Source of the DNA: Hypericum androsaemum
Taxonomy: Eukaryota; Streptophyta; Magnoliopsida; Malpighiales; Hypericaceae
DNA length: 64,000 nt
Direction: 5' to 3'
Assembly (NCBI GenBank): GCA_963995505.1
Contig: OZ023180.1
Coordinates: forward strand, 14,336,689 to 14,400,688
The notes under the pieces were generated by a model that was not told the origin of the DNA, did no database searches, and saw nothing but the letters and a program-made list of their open reading frames with translations. Of this stretch, positions 58,150 to 64,000 are shown in pieces (within the stretch, counting starts at the first letter, position 1; the number at the start of each line of letters is the position of its first letter). The position numbers were made by a program, and so were the translations under genes.

Positions 58150-61100
58150 TTTTTACAAGATATTAAGTCAATGACTCTATCAAGACTCGAATGTTAACCA
58201 TAGACAAAAAAGGTTTGCATAGTAAACACTCAACCGATATTTTAATTGCCATTAATATAGAAATATTTATATTAAAAGGCATATAATTAAATCTTTAAAA
58301 TAAAAGAGAAATATACATGTTATTCTAAATGCGTAACCAATCTTCATGTCTTTGGCAAGTTTTTCCCTAAAAACCCATGCACAATTTAAATTTAATCAAT
58401 CTTAATAATAATATTTATATTGTACAATTTAAATTTAAGAAAAAAGATGTTAAGTCCTAATACAAAATTTAAGCTTGAAAAAAAAAGATGTTAAATGATA
58501 TTCTAAACATTAATCAATCTTTCGTGAAACAAATAATTTGAAGATACTTTTTGAAGATTTATCATTAATTATAATAACAATAAGATGACATTATGAAATT
58601 AAGTTGAGTTGTTTGCTAGATTTTACACAATTAACTTTATCATGACTCGAACGGTAAACCTTAGTCCAAAATATTTTCATACCTACCACTGAACCAAAAT
58701 CTTATTTAGAATTAATATAGTAATATATATATTAAAAGACATATAATAAAAAAGTTAAAAAATAATAATTAAGTATTGTTGTAATATTTAGCCAATTGTT
58801 AGGTCATTGTAAACACTTACACATTCAGTATGTTATAACTAAAACACATTAACAATTCAAACTTAAGAAAAAGGGAAAATTACTCTCAAGTCTCTCGGGT
58901 TTGCTTAAATATACTCAAAAGTTCCTCATGTTCACAAAATACATTTCAATGTCCCTCTAGTTTGCTTTTATTATACTTTCGGGTCCCTGGCGCACGTTAG
59001 CTGCTCTTTTTTCATTTTTGTTAATGAAATAACTAAAATACTCTTTTAGAATAAAAAATTAAAAATGCTGACATCATCTCTTCTTCTTCCCCTAGCCAAT
59101 GACATCATCATGTATAATTTTTCTTAGGAATCAGCCAACAAACGTCTTCCCCGACCTCTAGCCAATAATCAATCAATTCATATCCGATTACAAGCCCCGA
59201 TTTATGTTTTAAAAGACCTAATTCATTGTCAATCAATTCACTTCATCCGCCAATTAATTCATGTTTTAAAAGACCCAATTCCTGACCACTACACCACCTT
59301 GTCTTCTCGTCTTCTCCTCTTTGTCGAACGACCCCTTCCTTTAGCCTGAAAATCCATCTGCCACACAGATACACAATTGGTATCTCCCGCGACGCCCATC
59401 CCCAAGCGTTCTAGAGTCGGCCTTTCCTCGGATACGGGGATGGAGACGAGGGCATAGCTGGTGTCCACACAGATACACAATTGTACAGCAGCCCATCTCG
59501 CCCTTGCAGATGTCACTGGCAGTCCTCCTCGGCTCTTGACAGCGGTGATTCCAGGAGCTCGCCCCTGTGGCGGTGAAACGACGTCCCGTCCCGTACCTCA
59601 GAGAGAGGGAATTGGAGGATAGCGCTATGCTCTTAGTCAAATGACGTCCTTCTCTCAATTACCCAATCTTTAAAGAGGAATTGAATCGAGATGGAGGGAG
59701 GGATTTTTTTTAGGGTTTGTGAAGGGTTGGGTCAGGTTCGTCGATTACTGGTTTCCGCCGGAGGGCACGATTCACTATCGCCAATGAGTGTTGGGGTGAA
59801 CGACGAGAGGGGAGAGGAGAAGAAACGGGAGAAAAAGAGATTTTACTGATGAGGGTTCGAATTTTTCACAGACGATGATGAGGGTTAGAAATCTATTTTT
59901 TTGGATAATTTTTTGGTTGATTTCTGGATGGTGTTCTTGGTATTCATCATGGTGTTCTTGTTCATAGGGAAGAAGAAGAGATGATGTCAGCATTTTTTTA
60001 TTTTTTGTTCTAAGGGTATTTTTGTCATTTCAATGATAAAAAAGAAAAAAACAAATTTAGGGACTTGAAAGTATTATAAAAGCAAACTAGAGGGACTTTG
60101 AAATATATTTTGTGAACAGGAGAAATTTTTGAGTTTATTTAAGCAAATATGAGGGACTTGAGAGTAATTTTCCCTAAGAAAAAAGATATTAAGTACTATT
60201 CTAACCTTTAATCAAATTTTCAAAATAAAATTTGAGGATTTACCATTAACTATAAAACCAATAAAATAACTTTAAATCACAAAGAAAGAACTTTGAGCGT
60301 TTTGCTAGATATTTGACCTCCAGCTTCACCAAGACTCGAACGTTAAATGTTAAACCAAAAAATTTGCAAACTAACCAATGAACTAACATTTTATGTTTGA
60401 TTAATCGACAAATATTATATTAAATATCATTAAAAAAAAGTTCTATTCTAATATTTAACCAATCTTTTGGTCATTCAGTTTCACAAAATAATAATGTTAA
60501 TACTAAAACACATTGGGAAAAAATATGTTAAATGCTATTTTAATCTTTTATCAATATTTTACCATCCTTTTTGAGATTTACCATTAATTGTAATACAAAT
60601 ACAATAACTTTGACTATTGAATAAAGTAGATTGAACTTTTAGTTAATATTATACCATTGGCTTTATCAAAACTCGAACGTTAAACCTAAGACAAAAAAAG
60701 TTTTATACTAAATGTTGATCTAATTTCTTATTTGGATTATATAGTGATGATTATATTAAAATATATATTTTATAATTTGAAAAAAATAAATAAGTTTTTT
60801 GTATTATATTAAAACACATGTAAATTCAAAATCATGGAAAAATATGTAAAGTTCTAGGGTACAACTTTTTACCAAATTAAAAAAACTTAAAATACTTGGG
60901 ATGATGTACCATTTATTATAATATCAATATTGTTTTTAATAAATAGAAACATTTATTATTGAATAGAAAGGAAAACTTAAAATATCATTACATCCACACC
61001 CCAAACTTATAATATCAATATGATAAATTTAGATCTTTAATAAAGTATATTTTCATTTTTTTTTCTTGATCTACCAAGCCTGAAACATTAAACCTTATAC

Positions 61101-61400
61101 CAAAATAGTCTTAGCACTAGCATCTAAACCGATATATTATTCTAAATTAATATAACAATCTATTTAATAAAGATAATAATGCTATTATAAATCTTAGCAA
61201 TCTTCATATCGGTGAGACTACCAAAACTCAAAAATTAAATCCTGGATATAAAAATTTCATACAAACAACCGAAAGGATATCTAATGTTCAAATTAGACAT
61301 TTACAATTAAAATTTTCAAAATAAAAAATGATGATAGTTTCATTCTAACATTTAACCAATCTTCATGTGTATGTGAAGATTTGAATTAATTATAATGTCA
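58150..61400 (-). repeat. SINE-derived satellite array, copy C
   Basis: B boxes on the plus strand at 58194, 58644, 60333 and 60670, then a degenerate unit near 61075. Only one higher-order repeat is present, against two in A and B. Interrupted by the Mutator-like element 58873-60174. Confidence 0.65.
58873..60174. mobile_element. Non-autonomous Mutator-like element, copy C only
   Basis: 1302 bp, long inverted repeats starting GGGAAAATTACTCTCAAGTC, and a perfect 9-bp duplication TAAGAAAAA (58864-58872 and 60175-60183). Copies A (about 8488) and B (about 38398) show the empty site. Its ends are related to those of 10462-11542 but the interior differs. It is GC-rich at 59290-59660 with a minus-strand open stretch (CKGEMGCCTIVYLCGHQLC region, 59341-59658). 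Within it, CCACACAGATACACAATTG occurs twice (59353 and 59464). No transposase. Probable Pack-MULE; the cargo is unrecognised. Confidence 0.85.
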
Positions 61401-61650
61401 ACAAAATGACAACAAACTTGAAGAAAGTAGGTTCAGATTTAAGAATATTTTCTTGTGAACTGAGGGATAAATTTAGTATTGTCTCGCATTTTTTATTTTT
61501 GGTTTATTCTTAATATGCTGAATCTTTTTTAAGATTATGCTCTTCCTTTTTCAATTTTTGTTTGAAAGACTCAATATTTCTTTAGAAACTAAGTGAATTG
61601 TATTTCTTAGAGACATTTAACCTATCTTACCCTATCACAATGTTAAAAGC

Positions 61651-62927
61651 ATAAAAAAGGAGATAGCAACTCCTCTCCTATATTGCAAAAAGAAGGATTC
61701 TCTCTCCCTTTTCCAAAAAAAATGGAGCCTTCTCTCTAGTAATATCTAGATATTTCTCTCCCAAGTGGAGCTTTTCTCCCCTGCCATCTCACCGCCTCCC
61801 TCCTCCCTACCACCTCCTTCCCAACACTTCAACCAACAACAATGGCACAATCCTAGCAGCCCACCTCCTCGCTTCGCTTTGCCGTCTTCGCTCCGCCGTC
61901 GACCTCCTCGTTTCGTCGTCTTCACTTCGCCGATCATCCAAAACTTCAAGTAAGGAGATCCGCTCATGATCTCCTGCCTCCTCGCTTCGCTTCACCGTCC
62001 ACCTCCTCACTTTGCTTTACCGTCTTTTCTCCATCGTTGACCTCCTCGCTTCGCTCCGCCGTCAACCTTCTGCTCGCTTTGCTTTGTCGACCTCCTGCTC
62101 CCTTCACTTCATCGTCCTCCTCCTCCTCGCTTCGCTCCACCATCGATCTCCTTGCACAATCCTAGCCGCCCAGCTCCTCGTTCCACTTTGCCGTCTTCAC
62201 TCCACCAATTTTCAACACTGCAAGCAAGGAGATCTGCTTCACCGCCTTCACTCTGCTATCTTCACTCTCACCTCTCCGCTGCTCATTGTCATCTCACCAT
62301 CTGAAGCTCGTTGCCGTCTCATTGTCTCGTCATCTCGTCGCTCACCTCACCGTCGCTCATCTCCGGGTGATTTGGTTTGAAGTCGCTGGTGGTTCCAGGG
62401 GGATGGTCGCCGCCATCTACCTCTGTCCGGCTCGCTGTCCTTTTTGCTGTTTTATTTTATGTCTTTGTTGCTTTTGTTGTTTGTTTTTGTCTATGTGTAT
62501 TGTTGTTGCTTTTGCTCTCAAGTCACACGTGTTTTAGTTACTGCATCGGGTTTTTCGCTTTTTATTTCTGCTTATGCTTTTACTTGGATGGGCTTTCGCC
62601 TGATCTGAGATCCGTTTGGATATCATTACCTTTTTTATGGTTGCGGGTGGAGAACCTTGTCTCGGTCGATTTACGTCGACCTTGGCTATCATCTGAGTGT
62701 ATCTTATATGCATTCAGATGCCCTGTTGACGATGTCTTGAGGTGATTGCTTCGGCAGAAATTTGCCCCGGTCGTTGGCCTTCGTTCTTTTTCGACTGCCC
62801 ATCGCTCCCCCCTTTGTGCTACCCTGCTTACATCGGACTGGATTTTATTTTCTGCTTGGATTTCTTGTCTTATGTCTGTAATTTTCTCTATTGTTTTATA
62901 ACTCGTTTATTAAATAGGCTTCGCGCC
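61651..62927. other. Unclassified C/T-rich sequence right of copy C
   Basis: It differs sharply in composition from the AT-rich unit. 61770-62150 is a loose tandem repeat of CTCCTCGCTTCGCT and GCCGTC motifs on the plus strand. 62560-62927 is more complex and ends in a T-rich stretch (TTTTATAACTCGTTTATTAA). Open frames occur on both strands because of the biased composition and are not convincing as protein. It could be a LINE or other insertion that displaced or ended copy C. Confidence 0.35.
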
Positions 62928-62944
62928 TAGACCTGACCACGGTT

Positions 62945-63115
62945 CGAATTTGGACGAATTCGAATCGAATTTATTCGAATTCGAATTCATCAAAACATTA
63001 AACCGTATTCAATTCTTCACAAGACGAATCGAATACGAATTATGAATTTTCGAATTAGAATCGAATTAGAATCGCATTATAATCGAATTATAATCGAATT
63101 CGAATTCGAATTAAT
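62945..63115. repeat. Subterminal GAATTCGAAT repeat array of the hAT element
   Basis: More than ten copies of CGAATT/AATTCG in both orientations, many making palindromes (AATTCGAATTCGAATT). Subterminal short repeats bind hAT transposase in known elements. Confidence 0.65.
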
Positions 63116-63121
63116 TCTATA

Positions 63122-63990
63122 ATTTTAGAAGATTTGACAAATGTAATATCAAATTGTGTGTTAAGATATAAATCAAATTCCGAATTGGTTAAACTTATTC
63201 CTTGGGGTCTTTTTTGTTTTTTCATTAACAATCTTTCCGTAAAACTTAATTTTTCACCTTGTGAGGGAGAGGGAGTTGGTTCATTAGATGTAGAAGCATT
63301 ATTCCTAATACTATATTCACTCATTAAATCCAAAATATCTTTTTTTACATTGTTTGTAATTTTTACAACATGATCTTCTAGATTAGGAACTTGCAAAAAA
63401 AATTTAAATTTGTGTAATACGCATATAATAAAATTTGTAAACTATCAATTTTAATGTTCGGCATAAAAACGGTTGCAATTAAATTAAGTTGGGGAATCTC
63501 CTTGAAATACTTTAACCATTTGTTAGCCATTTCCGAAACGCATGATGACAATGCAAAATCTTGATAAGCGCTACATATTGCCTCCGATATATTACAACAT
63601 TCCAAAAATAGTAAATGAGATGTAGGATAATAAACACCCGATAAAAGATGTGTAGTATAATTAAAACATTCTAAAAGCTCATTTAGTTTTTCTACAAGGT
63701 CCCAATGGTAAGGTTGTAACATAATATTATTAGTTTGATCATAAGTCGAATTCCAACGATGTTGAACATCTTGTGAAAAATGTTTTGGTTTCATGTTGTT
63801 TAATTTGCAAAAAAATTTCCAATCTTTTAGCAATTTTGGGCGAGCCCATAATAAATTAAGTGCTTGTTTAATTGGTCCTAATGTAGAGTCTAAAGCTTTA
63901 ATTCCATCTTGGGTACAAAGATTAAATATATAGTAATATGAGTAATTATATGAGAAATATGACTAATATATCTAATTAGTAAACTTGAGG
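63122..63990 (-). pseudogene. hAT transposase fragment (RICESLEEPER-type), frameshifted and C-terminally truncated
   Basis: On the minus strand the frame reads NLCTQDGIKAL, then QALNLLWARPKLLKDW, HRWNSTYDQ (the conserved RWNSTY block) and FKEIPQLNLIATVFMPNIK. A frameshift in a run of eight A (63397-63404) moves into NLEDHVVKITNNVKKDI and then SEFDLYLNTQF, the start of the hATC dimerisation domain. The frame ends there, so the FDILEWW part of hATC is missing. N-terminal BED finger and first catalytic Asp would lie beyond 64000. The protein would bind the element ends and cut DNA; this copy cannot be active. Confidence 0.8.
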
Positions 63991-64000
63991 GAGAATTTAT

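Larger units (their letters stand above)
52427..61650 (+). repeat. Macro-repeat unit, copy C (left 9.2 kb)
   Basis: Collinear with copies A and B from the conserved open segment through the satellite array. Similarity stops near 61650, just before the place where A and B carry the second gene fragment, and unrelated sequence follows. It holds its own Mutator-like insertion (58873-60174) and only one higher-order satellite repeat. Confidence 0.85.
62928..64000 (-). mobile_element. hAT-type transposon, truncated by the window edge
   Basis: The left terminus TAGACCTGACCACGGTTCG fits plant hAT ends of the TAGGCCTGNCCACGGG type known from family knowledge. The subterminal region 62940-63115 is packed with GAATTCGAAT and ATCGAATTAGA repeats. 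A minus-strand transposase fragment follows at 63122-63990. The other end lies beyond the window, so the target duplication cannot be tested; TTCGCGCC (62920-62927) would be its left half. Confidence 0.65.

Noticed and set aside
61764..62745. Open frames of 60-122 codons on both strands
   Set aside because: Produced by biased C/T-rich sequence without stop-rich codons. No homologous copy and no recognised domain.
1..64000. CRISPR arrays, bacterial operons, phage or plasmid features
   Set aside because: Composition, intron borders and element types are those of a plant nuclear genome. The short-repeat arrays have degenerate units without unique, equal-length spacers.

Overview
The window is repeat-dense DNA from a flowering plant, probably a eudicot. 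The evidence is LTR retrotransposons primed by initiator tRNA-Met, Mutator-like, hAT and pogo DNA transposons, a tRNA-derived SINE, a plant L1-type LINE, very AT-rich spacers and gene fragments with intron borders. I found no intact host gene, rRNA, functional tRNA or CRISPR array. The only nearly intact coding region is the gag-pol frame of a recently inserted Ty3/gypsy element.

The dominant structure is a macro-repeat. One unit of about 20 kb occurs three times head to tail: copy A (about 1902-22662), copy B (about 31979-47068, shortened by deletions) and copy C (from about 52427, recognisable to about 61650). The copies are separated by copies of one non-coding LTR retrotransposon of about 2.3 kb (LTR about 345 bp, ends TGTTAGG and CCTAACA): 1-1901 (5' part outside the window), 22668-31978 and 47069-52441. 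Shared mutations group A with B.

Each unit reads left to right as follows. A short conserved open segment comes first. Next is a Mutator-like terminus with a 20-bp palindrome, then a minus-strand gene fragment split by a SINE. An RRM-containing LINE ORF1-like pseudogene follows on the plus strand, then a minus-strand acidic exon with splice borders. After it lies a 2-4 kb satellite array whose units carry tRNA-like A and B boxes in a higher-order arrangement. A second, longer copy of the gene fragment follows, then a Mutator-like element with a 9-bp target duplication and short-repeat arrays, a minisatellite, and a minus-strand LINE reverse-transcriptase pseudogene. Copy A alone keeps a further 3 kb with a pogo-like remnant and a second short-repeat array.

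Later insertions decorate single copies. A Ty3/gypsy chromovirus, probably CRM-like (24836-31603), sits in the LTR element before copy B; its two LTRs are almost identical. A 2.9-kb solo LTR (49029-51906) sits in the LTR element before copy C. Two related Mutator-like elements with different interiors are in copy A (10462-11542) and copy C (58873-60174). A truncated hAT element (62928 to the window end) lies to the right of copy C.

The parts do not form an operon or pathway. The window is best read as a tandem segmental duplication of transposon-rich, possibly pericentromeric DNA with nested younger insertions. All homology calls were made by eye, without database searches.
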